NCBI GenBank assembly: GCA_013398955.1
Contig: VWPU01003065.1
Location: 124,001-188,000, forward strand
Direction of reading: 5' to 3'
Origin: Callaeas wilsoni
Taxonomy: Eukaryota > Chordata > Aves > Passeriformes > Callaeidae
DNA: 64,000 nucleotides
The notes below the pieces were generated by a model, which made no database searches, was not told where the DNA came from, and saw nothing but the letters and a program-made list of their open reading frames with translations. Shown here one piece after another: positions 38,904 to 52,968 of the stretch. Position numbers and translations under genes: made by a program. Positions within the stretch are counted from its first letter, which is position 1, and the number at the start of each line of letters is the position of its first letter.

Positions 38904-40239
38904 GGCTGGGAGCCATGGTGGGCTGAGCGGTGGGCTGGGGGAATAGTCCTGAGGCTGCTTCTCTGGGGCTCTGGCCCCACCACCGACAGCTGCCTCCCGA
39001 GCCTGCCTCCCTTCTGCAATGGGAAATAGCGCTGCTTTGTCCTGTTCTGTCACATTAGAGCTCACCAGGGTAAATTCAGCAACTGCTGCAAAAGATTTAA
39101 AAATAAACGCAAACTAAATTAAGATCTCAAGGGAAAGAAAAGAAAACAAACAGGAAAAATATAAAAATTTTGCATGTAAGATATTTTTTTAAAAATCTGA
39201 AAATCAGACTTTCACTTGTATGAATTTACGTTTTTGCACTTCATGACATCAGTTGCACAGAAAACCCAGGATCTCAGAGCTTGGAAATGAGTAAAAATAA
39301 AACAGGGAAATATTTTTCTTCTCTTCTTACAGTTTTTCAAATCATTTATTTTTTTGATTATAAATAACTAAATCAACAAACTTTACTGACCAGGGATGTT
39401 AAGCACAATTTCGTTGTTGACTTTGAGAGCTATTTAAACTCCTGAGTGCTAAAAATTAGAATTCCCTTTGGGAAAGCTTGTAGCTTTCAGTGGACTGCGT
39501 TGGAATCCCCAGTAAGAAGTAGTTAATAGGTAGACAGTGGTGACTCCAGCAAAACAACATAATCAATTCCATCTGCTTTTCTGATTAATCACCCTTATTA
39601 TTAGAAGTCAGGAACACCATGAATTTGCACAGTAAGCATATATTTTGAAAAGGAGGATAACAGTTTGTTACCTTAGTTGCAGTCAATTAGTCTGACTCCT
39701 CTTTTTTCACCTCTCAAAGAAAACCTGGGACCAGCCACCCCCCTACTCAGTAGCTGATCTCTACTCCCCAGGCACACACCCCAGTGGCAAGGACAACAAA
39801 TAATCCTGATTTTTTTTGGTTTACCAGTTTTGCTTGTTCTTTTCAGAAACAGAATAGTTAAAAGGGATGAATAGAACATTCTGTTTAGGACTTCAGTTTT
39901 CCAAAATAAAATATGTAAGTGAGGGAAAGGTTTCATTCAGTTTTGGCATCGCTTTGTTAAGTCAGTTTAAGCCAAGAAAGATTGTTATTCCACACTGTTT
40001 GCTGATAGTAGAAAGTTTACATATCAAACAGCTTTTTTTTTCTTGAGGAAAGAAAAAATCTGTATGAATTTAAGGGATGGATCTCTTATTTGCTTTGCAG
40101 AAGAGATTGTTCTGTTAACAACTCATCAAGGAAGAAAAAAAAAAAGATAAACAGGATTAACTGTTTACTTTAAGTGAGCTGAAGTCGGGTTGTTTTTCCG
40201 AAGAAGAACACAATGTACTGTTGTATCTGGTTTCCAGAG

Positions 40240-40600
40240 TGGTGTTTATCATAATTCCTCCTGCAGTGGTTGGTAGAGTGCTGGGAAGGCTCTCCGCCCA
40301 CTCGCAGCTCGCTCCCTTTCCCTCTCCCATTGAGGCCTCGGGCCAGGACTGCGAGATGGAGAGGGCTGTCCTGTGTGATCTTTACTGCCTGACATGAGCT
40401 GACATTGACCGAGAATAAAATAACAGGGGCCGTTTCCTAGAACTCTCAGTGGACTGCTGAGAACTGCTACCATAACTCTTGTAAACACACGGCATGCACA
40501 CACAAACACGCTCCCTCTCCCTCATTTAGAAACACACCTAGGAGAGGCAGCCGCTAACGCAGAGTAAAGGAAAACAGCACGAGTGAAAAACACAACCGGT
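40240..40600. promoter_or_regulatory. GC/CpG-richer intronic block, candidate regulatory element
   Basis: The sequence from about 40240 to 40600 stands out from its AT-rich surroundings. By eye it has about a dozen CpGs, pyrimidine-rich stretches such as cgctccctttccctctccc (40310-40328), and no repeat signature I know. Such islands in long introns of developmentally placed loci are often conserved enhancers, but I see no decisive motif and have no alignment. Confidence 0.2.
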
Positions 40601-43600
40601 GGAAAATTGCCTCTCTGCTGGGGAAGGAGCCCCACAAGATTGCACTTCTGCTTTTCTTCTTGGCTCTTTGCTCTGCCCTTGATTTTTGATGAATGTTATA
40701 CTTTTCTGCTAGTTCAGCGGGATGATGTGGCACTGACACAGCAGAGTGTCTTACTGAATACAGCCACAGCTGTGTAAGAAATCGTGCAGGGTTGCTGTAT
40801 TTCTTTTACCTTTCACATGCCATAGGAAGTACATGAGCAGTGCTATACTATCAAGAATGTGATTTAGGATGATCTGTGCCTGCTGAAATGGGCAAGTTTT
40901 TTTTAATACTCACTGCATGCTGATTTTGTGTTTTTAAAATAAAATCTTCCAGGGTGCCATTCATGGTTCTCTGTGGTTCAGAAGTAAATCTGGTGAATTC
41001 ACAAACAATACAGTCTTGAAAGATAAGGGACCCCAGTACCGCTGCTATACAATGTTCTTGCTTCATTCCAGGTGCTGTAAAGCCCTCACCGTGGGTTTTG
41101 CAGGGCAAATTGAGAGTTCCCTGAGTCCTGTAGTGTGAAAGAAATGAGTTGGTACTGCAAGGAAGCCCTTCCTCTCTAGATATACGCATACATATATATA
41201 GCCTCCTCCCCTAACTCAAATGGGATCTAGCACACATAATAGATTCTGTGGACCAGCCCTCCCAGATACAATCGTGTTATTCAGCTGTTGCCTTCAGATC
41301 GCCCTTTGAAGACAGGACTTTTATTCTGATTTTTACGTATAAGGAACTGAGGCGTGGAGGAAACATAGCGCAGCAAAGACGATGTGAAACACTGCCAGAA
41401 CCAGCAACTGAATGCTGATTTTCTTGGAAAGGAGGGTGCTGAGCACCTTGCAAGAAAATATCTTTTTGGCAGCACCCCGCCAACTGTTGGAATTCTTGAA
41501 TGCCAAAACAATAATTACAAAGTCTTGAGATTAAAAAAATAAACAAAGAACCCCTCCTCAGATTCATAGATAAGTACTTGAAATGACTGGGTGGTAATTA
41601 CATGTTATATTTGGAACATAATTTTTCTATTGGACATCATCCATAAGAAAGACTTGCAGTTTTCAACTGAGCCTATAAGTTTCTTAAATGTACATTTTTA
41701 CTCTTGATTAGTAAATCATGACATGCAGGAAAATAATATTTTCTCTGAATTGTATACTGAAATAACCAAGGGATTGTGATGGCATTCCATGCTGAAGTAA
41801 TGGTACACTGAGGAACCTGAGGAGTGTGTGCGTCATTATTTTTCTTACCAACTACAATTAACAGCACAGTGAGTGAAGCAAGCTGGGGTGATCTGATGTG
41901 CTTGCCTTTTTGTTACCACTCAAAATTGGTTTTATTTGCATAACAAGCTGTATGGAATGGATCTTAGCAGAAGGACCATAAATTATGTCCCATGGAGCAT
42001 TGAGATACCAGGGGGATCTGGAGGGAGGGAGGCCTTACTTCTCCGTTTTGGCCTAGCCTTTATACAAACTTTTAGGCAATACTTAGGAAATTATTTTTCC
42101 TTAACTCTCTGTGTCTTCCAAACCAGCTACCACTATAAAAATTGACTTACATGACATAATTACTTTGGATTTAAACTGTGAATGTAGAACAACTTCAGTA
42201 TTCATTTTTGAATCTGACATAAGTGAAGTTATCCATGATACTGAAAATATTTTCCAAATGCAACTCTGTAACTGTTTGAAATTACAGCTTAGGCTCCATA
42301 TAGTGTTTGAGTGGATGTCAGGAATGTCTTTTTATGGTTTTAAATGTTTTGTTTACTTTTGAGAGAAATTCCATGTACAAATAAAACACACACATCAGCA
42401 GTTTCATTCAAAAATGCACTTAGAGACAGTGTCAGATGGGGAGTTTCAAAAGTTCATTTGGTGTCACATGAAAGCTTCATATAAGAAATGGTTTTTGCAG
42501 AAAAAATTGTCACATGTGAAACCGTGGTTGTCATGGCAAGTACAAAAAGCTGGCTTTCGTGCTACACCAGTTCCTGACAAGTTGTATGTAGCTCCCACCA
42601 AGCAGGTGGTGTTCCACGTTTTGAGTGGGAACACTTGCAGCGTGTGCAGCCCTGTTCCCTACACACACATTCTGTATTAAAAAGGTAGCTCTGCTGACAC
42701 GCTTGGCTCATGCATACAGGTCTCTTCCTACGCACAAAAGCTCTTTCCCACAGAAGTGCTGCTTCTTCAGGCCACAGGCAGAAAATAGTAGGTGGAAGGA
42801 TTAACATGAATGAAGAAATGGAAAAAGCAATCAGCAGGCAGGGAATCATGAAAGACCTTGTGGAAGTGGTATTTGATTTTCCAGTTTGTGTTGAACTATG
42901 TGAGGATTCAAGGAAGTGACTAAAAATAAGCAACAGTTGTTTTATAATCACTCTCACTCCATTTTTTAACATATGAATAAAAATTGTAATGAACAGCAAG
43001 GAAAATCCAAAATGGGTGACTTGGTACAGTTACTGTACTGAGTTATTTGCAAATATGTTACAGAAATCCTCTGTTAGGAGGTGTCTGCAAAAATAAAAGT
43101 TTCTTTTCCTGAGACCAGAGAGGCCTCTGCTACATATTTTCTATTTGAGATGCTGAGATAAGACTAGGTCATTTCCCTGGTGATACTCTATCACATGTGC
43201 AGTTTCCACCAATACTTCTGCCAGGTCCAGCACTCCTTTTTCTTTCTTTCCTTCTGGGCCCTTCCAGGGTTGCCAAATAAAAACATACATGATCACAAAC
43301 TGTACTTTTCAGTAATTTTAAACCTCCAGTTTTCAAAACAAATTATCGCTGTTTTGTTCATCTCAGTTCTTCAAACCAGAGCACCAGGCTGGGTGCTAGA
43401 AATGTCTGTACTTGGACCAAGATTCTTCTTCCAGTTTGACATTCCCCTTATAAACTGGAAATGGTGGTGCTCGTGTTTTCCTCTGTACCTGTGTGCCTCT
43501 GCAACCTATGCAGAGAAGGAGATAGTTACCATCATCATTAATTTGTATTTGTAGCATTCAATCCACAGTTGTGTTCTGTAGAGCTTCACTCACTGTTTAT

Positions 43601-46036
43601 TGACAGCAAATGGTATGGATTTTAAGCAGAAAACTCTAAATCTTGTGTCTCCCCAAAGAAGGCTACGGCGGGTACATTCTTTTCAAAAGGGAGCATGAAG
43701 GAATGTATGACCTGGTGAATACTGTGCTTTTGATAGAGAAATCCTCCTAGTGTTACAAGGGGGAAGATGGACAGTTGTCCCTGTGCCCTGAGCTTTGATT
43801 TTTCAGTTATTGTATGGGTATGGTGAATGCAAGGAGTTCATAAGGTAGGGATAAATTAAATCCAGATAGGGTGGTGTCCTGCAGGTTACAATTTGAATCT
43901 GAGCCATATTAGCAGGAGTTAATCAGCTCCACCTTGAGACTTGACCAGACAAGTTGCTGGGTTGGAGTTGTGTAGGTAGTGTTGTGCCTCTGGTGATGAA
44001 GGGAGAGGGGGTTTTGTTTGTGTGTGTTTATGTACATGTGCTTTATGCCTCTGCTAGGACCGCACCTCACAGAGATAAGGAGTCCTTCTGACAAACAAAG
44101 CAGCAGCAGCTGTCTCACGGATGGTTAAGATAAAGAATGAGCAAATATCAGAGCTAATACAAGTCAATTAGTTTTCAGGCATTTTCCCATTCCCCTCTTT
44201 CACTCCCTTCCAAAGAAAGAGCAGCTAAGGAGGTCTGTGCAGAGTGCTGCACAGTGTTTGTCCGGCTGTCCTGCTCCTCGTGCTGTACTGCACAGCTTAG
44301 CTGTGCATGGAGAAGAGCTGCCCTGGGCCACACGGTTGTCCTCCTACCCAAGGCTAAAACAATTACTTGTTGGTTAAGATCTGCTCATGACAAATTTCTG
44401 CTGTTTGTTTTCACAAGACTCAGTAAAGGCAGTGTCTCTGTAATCAGTCCATTCTGGCCTCCCTGCTCTCTCATCTCCTCTGCAGGCAGATCTTCCTTTT
44501 CTTATTCTTTTCCACAAGCTGCTGAGGAGGCTGGAGGTGACCAAAAATGGAGAAGGTTTTCATTGCCCTTGCCTCTCCAGAAAGTCAGCTGCTTGATAAA
44601 AGGCAGCAGTATGGAGAGATGATTTTTCATGCATAAAAACATATTAGTAAAAGAAGGGCTTACCCTTTACCCATGAAGAGTGACTAACTGGGAGAAGGGC
44701 ATGGCATTAATCCTGTAATCCTCTCCAGATTTCTGCTGGGAGACATTTTGTCCTAAAGATCAGCACAGTCATAGAAATAATGCAGAGTAATCAGTCTCAT
44801 CTTCCTCCAGCCCCCATCCTTGCTTCTGGCTATTAGGAAATTAACAAAATCTTCCCAAGCTTTTACATGAGACTTACTGTCATTACATAAAAAAAAGAAA
44901 AAAAGCTAAACTCTGCCTCATTTCTTATCATTCCCTATCTTCACCCCCTTTGTTATTACCAGTGTGTCATACTTCACCTTTTCCTTAGTCTGCATCTCCT
45001 ACGTTTGCTCCTCTACTGGCTTTCCTGCTACCCCTCTCTCCAGGAGTGAATTCTCTCCTGTTTTACATGAGACATTTCAGTTTCCAAACCCATATTTTAA
45101 GTCGAGGTATTACAGAGGGTTGCATCCTGTTGTCCCAAAAATACAGATGGCCCTTATTTCCTCCCTGCACAAGCACCACTGATTAAATTGGAGATGTTGC
45201 CTGTCTTTTTTTTAACAGTTCAGTACTATGCATGCTGACCTGGCATTGGTAGAGGTATGTTTAACCTGATTAACTGATACAAATCCACATTTTATGAAAA
45301 AAAGGTATTTCCTATAGATGTGCACAAAACATAAATGCTGAATTCCTGGGGGGCAGATACTCATTTTGGCTTTGCAGCTTGTCTCATAATTTTGATGTGG
45401 GTTTTCATCGTGGTAGTGAGGTTCAAAGGGGGAAAAAAAAGTAATGGGACAAGCTGTTTGCTTTAATCACAGTTAGACTGCCTGCTAAAAGTTAATTTGT
45501 GAGAACATTTGCTGTAATATAAGAGCAACACTGCAACATGGGAAAATAATCCAAATGCACTGTTCTTGGAATAAAGTGAAATCAAGGGAAAAAAGAGTGC
45601 TGGTAAGAAAGTTAAGGTCATGAATCAATAGGCTCTCAATGCAGCTGAACTACTGTCAGTGATGCTGACAGCATGTACAAAATCCGTAAGAACAGAACCA
45701 GTTCCAAAGAACAGGAGGGCAGTTCTCCAAGTGCATTGCTGAGTGTCTTGTGGGATACAGCTGATGTCATGATAGTCATTAAGTGGGAAAATCTGTTGTC
45801 CCTCGAACACCTATAGCATTTCATTCATTGATACTGTTTTAAAGGCGTGGTGAAGCAGGGAGAATGTTTGTGAACTTTTCTTCATGGTGTTTATCTGGGA
45901 TATTTCTCTCTTCGTCTGAAATTGGGCATCTGAAGGGTTATTCATGAAATTCTGACTTCCAAGTGAGTGAATACATATATTTCGTTTTAAATGCATGTTG
46001 CAGAGAAACCTTTCGGACACTGTTAGAGCAAGTGTA

Positions 46037-46058
46037 GTAAGTAAGTAGGTAAGTAAGT
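46037..46058. repeat. Short (GTAA)n / (AAGT)n microsatellite
   Basis: About five copies of gtaa/gtag units in a row. Confidence 0.8.
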
Positions 46059-48570
46059 GTAGTGGCTCTTGTGTACAAACCTGACAGAGCAAAGGTACTT
46101 GGAATCTGGTGCAATAGGTTCTACTGCCCTGTGTTCCTTCACCATGCCAGTAATCATGAACGTATTCCCAGTGTGAATGGGAACATTCGTGATGGAAGCC
46201 TCAAATGACACAGTTCTTCTCTGCATTGAGCATGGTCATAAGATGACCATTCTCCCATCATATGACCTGAGATTCCTGTATGTGCTGCACACACTGGGCA
46301 GCTGGAGTGGGAGCTTCAAGGAAAATACATCCTTGCCAAGAAGCAGTACTCCATGCAAGTAGGAGTTTACTTTTACAGAGTTAATTTTCAAGAAACTCAG
46401 ATGATGCTGATGATAATGATGATTTGGCTACAGTATTTTTTGGTCAGATCAGTTTCCTGTCCTAGCCATTTATGTGCCACCACAGAGGAATGGAAATCTG
46501 TGGCCAGGGATGCAGGGAGTTGAGATTCCCATGTCTGACAGAAACCATCTCTTTGCCTGACTTAAAAGGACTTCGAAAATGCTCTTTTAGTGACTGATGT
46601 CTTCAGCACCAACCAAGCTAGTTTTATTTGGGCAATTAACATGTCCCAGAGGACTTAATATGACCCTGGTGCCAGCTAGTCTGAGACTTACTTATGTTCA
46701 GTTATGTCTCACTAAAGATATGAGAAATTCCAGTGATCAGTTAAGAGACTGCTGAACTGATCTGATCTGAGACACTAACTCAGTTGGCCCTTCTTGCTCC
46801 AAGATATGGAGGCCTAATTTTTCACAATTAACAGTCAACATTTTGTTAACATAGGCAAAACTGTTTGCTTTGTTTTTCCGGTTCCCCTCAATCTGATTTT
46901 CAGAAATGTCCAGAGAATATGAGCTCTGGTTTTCCAAACATAACAATATCACAGGGAGTTTCAGTCAAATCAGTTAAAACTCAAGGGAGTTCTTAAGTGA
47001 TTGCAAAGTCCTAACATGGAAAGCAGCAGGCAAATACAGTTTTTCTAGTTTGTTTTGTGTTTTTTTCCTGATGATGACGCGGCTTGTATGGGACCTTTGT
47101 AGCCAGAGGTAGGAGGGAAATATGGGAGTCTTTGTACCCAGTCCTATCCCTCCCTGCTTCTTAAAACCAGCACCAGAATTTGAAAAATGAGCACTCTTAG
47201 CTGGTGCTTGCACAATTGCTGATGTCAGAAAACCCTGGGGGTTGTATCCTACACCAAATGCAGCCTTCTTGAGGGTCTAAGGCAAAGTGAGACCCTTCAT
47301 AATGAACAAGGAAAGTGTGACTAGTTCTCTTCCATGTGCCTATTTTTCCATGGGAAGAAAATACATGGATTTCTTCTGTGTAGGAGCTCATTTAATTTAA
47401 AATGTGTTTTATAAAGATATAGTGACTGCTGTAGAATGCTTTCAGAGTGCATGTACGTTATAGGATGTGTTCCAAAAGCAGTTGGAGTTGGCTTGCTGGG
47501 AACAATTGTGCTGCTCTGGGGAGGGTAGTTTTGGCATGTACCTTTGAAATGAACTGAATTCTGCTGCCTGGTGCACCCCTGAGTTTTATTTGGAAACAAA
47601 GATGTGTGTGCTACCCTCAAAGGTAATTTTTACTTCCCTTTGAAAAGTTTCCATGCTTAACTGTCTCTTTGTGAGGCAATTAAAACCAACCTTGTAGACA
47701 GGGGCCTCCTTCCTCCAGCCCTGCATGACTCATGCTATCGTGGCTGCTCATCTCAGGTGCAGAACCTTGTGAAATGCGCTTTTGACTATCTAAATGTATG
47801 ACATCCACTGATTTTGCCTTATCTGTTATGGCAGTACTATCTTCTCAAAATGCCATCAGGTTGGTTAAGCAATACTTCCCAGCCCTACACCCCCTACTTC
47901 CATAGATTTTAATCAAATTGTTTGTTTAGCAGGTTCTTTAATTACCTTCTTAAAATAGCTCCTCTGGGCTTCATACCCAACATTGAATATACCAATCTCC
48001 AGTTTTATGTTGCTTTATTTAGTTTTATTTTTCTTTAAAGAAAAATTGATGTTTCACTCTTTTTTGCATCCTGAGGACTCTTTTTTTAAAAAAGTTTGAG
48101 AAAATGTAATGCTTGCTTTGCCAGTCTCGGTGATTATTACTTGTGAAATATGTTGCTTTGCTTACTTCTAAGCAGAATTTTTATATTTATAAACACAGAC
48201 ATATTTATGTTTCTGTTGTTCTGCCTTCATTGTAGAATTCACCTCAACTAAGGCAAAATCAACTTTCTGCCTTTTTAAGTACACAAGCCACATAGTTCAT
48301 AGCAGTTAATTAATCTAACCCCCAGTGCAAGCCCTGTACTCTCTGTTTCAGTCATGCTTCTCTACTTCATGGCCCTGTTCTGTGCTGCAAATGTACATGA
48401 GAAAACCTTTAATGATGTTGAGTTTGTTTATTGGTACGTTACTTGATAGGAATTCTGCAGATACTGCAAAGAATAAGCCCTGTCCTGAAGTTTGTAATAT
48501 CATTATCAGAACTTCGCTCACTGTTTTGTTATGAGCAGATGCCAGTGAGTAATGGAGGAATGTTTTGCAG

Positions 48571-48729
48571 GTTATGTCTCCTTGTCCAGGATGCCTATGG
48601 CATGTTCAGTGAAGTGCAGCTGCAGGCCCTGAGCTCCTCAGATGACATTGAGCAGTACTGCAGGAGATGGGAAGGAAAATCTTGCTGCTTAGCTGGAATG
48701 AAGATTTTGCAGAGAACTACAAGAGGAAG
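48571..48729 (+). CDS. SPIDR: SPIDR coding exon
   Basis: This 159-bp exon has acceptor tgttttgcag and donor AG/gtgaga. The first G completes the arginine codon begun at 9442-9443, 52 codons follow, and the final AG carries into the next exon. The translation starts LCLLVQDAYGMFSEVQLQAL and ends with GMKILQRTTRGR, matching the human blocks ACLLVQDACGMFGEV and GMKVLQKVTRGR. Between them is a segment rich in S, D and R (SSSDDIEQYCRRW) that is longer than I remember in human. The LLVQD...GMF pattern with alternating hydrophobics looks like a beta-strand core, possibly OB-fold-like. That structural reading is inference. Confidence 0.95.
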
Positions 48730-50369
48730 GTGAGAACAATTAATGGAAGAACGTATTGCTTGCTGTGGCAGGCAAAGATGATCTGCCTTTTTGTTAATTT
48801 CTGTGACTAATGTTCTCTGGAACAACTGAACCTGGCTTTGTTCAGTCAAATGTCCTCATTGCCACTTTTGGGGCATCCAGCTGTGCTTGAGCCAACCATT
48901 CTCCAAAATGAGCATAAATAAGCTAACGCACAAATATGCACTTAGCAGAGTTAGGAATTACCGTGTGCAATATTTCATAAAATATGAGTGTTTTCTTCCT
49001 CTTCAGTAGATTCAGAGACTTAAAAACATTAGTTCACCTCCCTTTCATTGCAGAACTTTTTACTGCACTAAGTTTTTCTACAGTGCTGCCCAGTATGGCT
49101 TGAAGTTTCAAGCACAGACTTTCCTTTAGTATATGAGAGCTTAATTCTGCTAAGTCTATATGGTTTTAGAATCACGATGTAAGTTTCTTAAAAAAAAAAA
49201 TCTTGCAAATCTTAAAGCCATTCTTATTTTACCATAAGAATGTCAACAGCTTTATAGAAAAATTCCCTCAGGTAAGTAACAAATTGACTTATGGTACATC
49301 TCAAATTTTGCTTATTCTGTGATTCCTCTTTCGTTCTTCAAATAAAATATCATTAGTCAAGGAAAAAAATTAAATAGATCGATTATCTTACAGAGTATCT
49401 TTCTAAGGAAAGTGATACAAGGCTCTCATGGGGACCTATATAAATATAATTAGATTGGTTCAGTTCTCAACATAATTTATTCGTACAAGCATCTGATCTA
49501 GATAAGCCTTTGCTATTAGAATGGCTATGGTATTTCTGCTGACACTTTTTTTCCTGATGAAAAATGCTGTTTCATCAAAACCAGAATGTTTCATGGAAAC
49601 ATTATCTATTTTGGAGACAGCTTTGTTGGGAAGACTTTTTTCAGGTCCAGAGGGAGTGAATATTCTTTCTCTCATTCTCATTTCATGAAATCTTTGAGAA
49701 AGTCTCATTTTTGTTTCATATTGGAACAATAACAAATTTCAAAGCCTTGAAATGTTTAGCAAAATGGAATTGTTGTTTTCCAGCCAGCCCTATTCAGTAT
49801 GCGTTTCTTTTTATGTACTTGCAGTGTTAATTTTCGGAGCCTTTGGATTTCGAGCCTACTTGCATTTTTATGGATCTTTAATAACAAACACGTCTTCTTA
49901 TTTAATTATTTTGTTGGCTTTTTTTTCAAGTTACATTTTTTCCAAACAAATTAAATAATGGCTTTGGAATTCTGGATACAAATGAAGTTTTACAACTGGC
50001 GGCTGGTGCTTCCAGTACTCTGCCTAACTAATAAGAGACAGACTTTTTCTAATGTAAATTCTGTTTCAAAGCAGCAGTAACTTACTTCTGGCTATTCTGA
50101 GGACGTTTAGAAGACACACTGCTGAAAATGCTGGTGGCTCAGCTGGAGCTGTGCTGGTGGTAACCCTGCTAGGGAATGTTAAAAGAAAATGGGTATGGTG
50201 TAGCTTCGGGGACAGCACAGTGGTTAAAACGTGATTTCATTGTACAAGATGGGTGGGTGGGGAAATTGTTCAGAGATTTATTTTTTCCTTAATTGTTTTA
50301 GCCTAAGTTCTGCTTTGTAACTTTTTATTACTTTTAAGTGTTTGGGACACATTCTAGGTGTGATGGAAA

Positions 50370-50500
50370 CCACAGTAAAGCCATAGCTGAAATGAATACG
50401 AGGCAGTACTTACTCTCAGAGAGCATAATTAAGCTGTAGAACTCATTGCCACTGGATAAATGGATTTCCAGAGCCAGTGGTGTATCCGAGCACATGATGG
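50370..50500 (+). mobile_element. Degraded CR1-like LINE fragment, + orientation
   Basis: The stretch ggcagtacttactctcagag, then agcataattaagctgtagaa and ctcattgccactgga, resembles the CR1-family 3' region ancestral to amniotes (aggaagtacttcttcacaca, then cgcatagttaaactatggaa and ctcgctccc). It is short and heavily diverged, so it is an old copy. Boundaries are approximate. Confidence 0.55.
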
Positions 50501-50897
50501 GATATTGGGATATGCCTGTGAGTGCCCAACCTTGGCTTGCAGCACATGAGTGAGTAAGAACTATGTGGTCTGCCCTGCAAGAAAGACTGCTGCCTTTTTT
50601 TTTTCTTTTGAGAACACCAATTACTTTTTGGAAGACGATGGCTTTGAAACTGTTTGTTTCCTGGAGTCTGACAGTGGCTTTTAACGTGGATAAAAGGGAA
50701 GAAAATGTAGGAAATACGAGGGAAAAGTAATGACTTTTTTGGTGTGTGCCTTTGAAGCATGTGATCTGGAGAAAGCCAGGAATGGCTAATAAGATCCCAT
50801 ATGTTCATGTTGTCCCACAGTCACATGGATTGTAATCAGAGACAGAATGCTTCCTCAGTCCCTCTGTGAGACAGAGGAGATTTGCTAATAGATACAA

Positions 50898-50960
50898 GAG
50901 GTTCTCAAGCATTTTGCATCAATGGACCACTGTTATTCAAAAAATTTTCCAGGCTATCAT
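50898..50960. mobile_element. Possible hAT (Charlie-like) transposon terminus
   Basis: The sequence agaggttctcaagcattttg followed by atcaatggaccac resembles Charlie-type termini (cagaggttctcaaactttt, then ggaccac). No matching inverted terminus was identified nearby. Weak, pattern-based call. Confidence 0.3.
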
Positions 50961-51477
50961 CCATCCTCATCATCAAATATTTAATTTAAAGTACTATTTG
51001 ACATCATTCCTGTAAATGTAATTTTAAAATCACTGTTGTAAACTGAAGTTTCATTTCAAGGACTAAAAACATATAAGTCTATAATGAAGGCTATTTTACA
51101 TGCAGGGGAAAATCTGGCCGAACATGTTACTTGATCTTTGGAATGGACCTGTACTGTTAAGGAGTGCTAAAGAAACTAAACACATTTCTTCTCTGATAAG
51201 AAAACACTTGTGTTCCAAGAGAAAAGTGGGATAAGAACTTACACAACCATGTCCTGTCTTGACAAAGATCAGCTCTGTGAAAAACTGGAATTACAGTAAC
51301 CTTACATTGAGAGAAACACTTTTAATGTTGAATATTGGTTTTCAATATGCTTTGAGAAGTAGTAGGGTCTCGTATAGGTCGTTTGAAGGTCTTTTACTGA
51401 TTTAAGTGGTTTTCAGAGCCAGGCCCATACCCCACAAAAAGCATACTCCCCTAAACCATCCCTGCAAGAAATCCTTT

Positions 51478-51524
51478 CCTTTGCAGTCCAGTAAAGGAAG
51501 TGGTGTTTCCCTTTGCAGTCCAGT
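51478..51524. repeat. Short direct repeat, 15 bp, spacing 32
   Basis: The 15-mer cctttgcagtccagt occurs at 51478-51492 and at 51510-51524. A local duplication; no function is evident. Confidence 0.8.
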
Positions 51525-52968
51525 TTCTGGCAATCCTGTAAGACAGAAGGACATGGCTGAGTCATGGCAGAGTTGCCATGGCTTGTTCAGTGCCTGATTT
51601 CCAGCAGTTCTACTCTGTTCATGAGGCTGTTGGATAAAGTAGGAAGCAGAAACGTGGCAACTGACTGAACTTGTGTGGTTCATTATCTGTTTCCTGACAG
51701 CTTTTCTCTTCACCCTCTAATTCATACTTGTCTCCTAGCCTTTCCTACAAGTCTTCCCTGGACTGCATGCTTAGTATCAGCGAAAAAGAAGAAAAAAAAG
51801 TACAGTGGTTTAAAGGGAGAAGACTGAAAAATATTAATTGAAAGGCTGCTGGTGGTGTTGGCTCCTTGGAGGCTCATGTTTTCACCCTCACCCTTCCACT
51901 GCCTCATGTGTCAGTCTTAAATTCAGCCCCTTGAGGAAGAGGAAGTGAGGTGTTGGGGGTGTGCTGCTAGAGGCGGGAATGCTGGTTAAGAATCCGTATG
52001 CAGCACATGCAGCCCTCTGTTTTAATAGGTCCCAGGCATATTTCAGGTATGTCAGGTATAACCAGGAACTAAATGAATGCAATTAGATGCGGGGACTAAG
52101 CACTCACTAAAATGCCTCAGGAGTAAATAACCTATACATTGTCATGGCTCCTGCTTCCTACCGAAGATTAATTTCAATGAGCTGAGATAATCTTTGGAGT
52201 TAGAGACCTGTCTTTATTGACAAAAATTACTGATTTTATTTTTTTAGCCCTACCTGGAGTTCCACACAGAATAATAATTTGGATTTTCACAATTTGTGTC
52301 TTTTCACCTGATTTTCCAATCACTGAGTTGTTTTACTGCTGAGTATAGCAGATATACCTGCTTCTTCTCTTTATGCTTTCTTATATGTTAGAAATATGAA
52401 GAGTTTCTCTGCAGCAGAACAAAAAGATGACAGCAATTTAAAAATGGAGGGGGGAGGAAAAACACAGGGTGTCAGTACAAATTTTGTCCCTAAATTGGAA
52501 AAATGGTTAACAAGCTTCAAAAGAAGAGGCAACTGCTGCATGGAGAGTGCTAAAATGCACACTTGTGTTGGATAGGCTAAAACACTTTGAAGGATACATC
52601 AACTTATAAGCTTTGGCTTTTGAGCCAACATTTAATTCATGGCAGGCTGTATTATCTGTTGCATTTTCCTCTACAGGAAACAGACTCTGAATATCGAGTT
52701 CATCAACCAGTGTTATGTTTTTCTGAGACATTTCTGCATTTTCAAATAAAGTTGGCCTCTGTTGTTTGTCATTTTAAACTTTCAAATGTTAGGCACCGAA
52801 ATGTGAAATCTCCCTGTATGTTTGTCGCTATTGTGCTTGAGGGTTTTCATTCTTTTCTATTTTTTTCCGTTTTTATTTGAGTCACATGCTTCTCTGGCCT
52901 CAATTTCTCTTCTTTTTTCCCCTTTACTCTTCACTGTATACTTTCTCTTCATTTTACTTTGCCTTCAG

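Larger units (their letters stand above)
9444..48570 (+). other. SPIDR: Large SPIDR intron (about 39 kb)
   Basis: The intron runs from donor gtgagta to acceptor tgttttgcag. I found no exon whose frame would fit between the flanking exons, and their phases match directly. It holds two clear CR1 LINE fragments, a solo LTR, a CA microsatellite and A-rich or CT-rich tracts (listed separately). It also holds several islands richer in G+C than their surroundings: 18.93-19.26, 23.7-24.1, 24.5-25.0, 34.2-34.5, 36.1-36.6, 38.4-39.05 and 40.24-40.6 kb. The open frames in these islands have no recognisable protein similarity. The remainder is AT-rich sequence in which I see nothing specific. Confidence 0.85.

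Noticed and set aside
51402..51713. Opposed open frames at the 51.4-51.7 kb segment
   Set aside because: Contains a local 15-bp direct repeat but no protein similarity in either direction; treated as chance.
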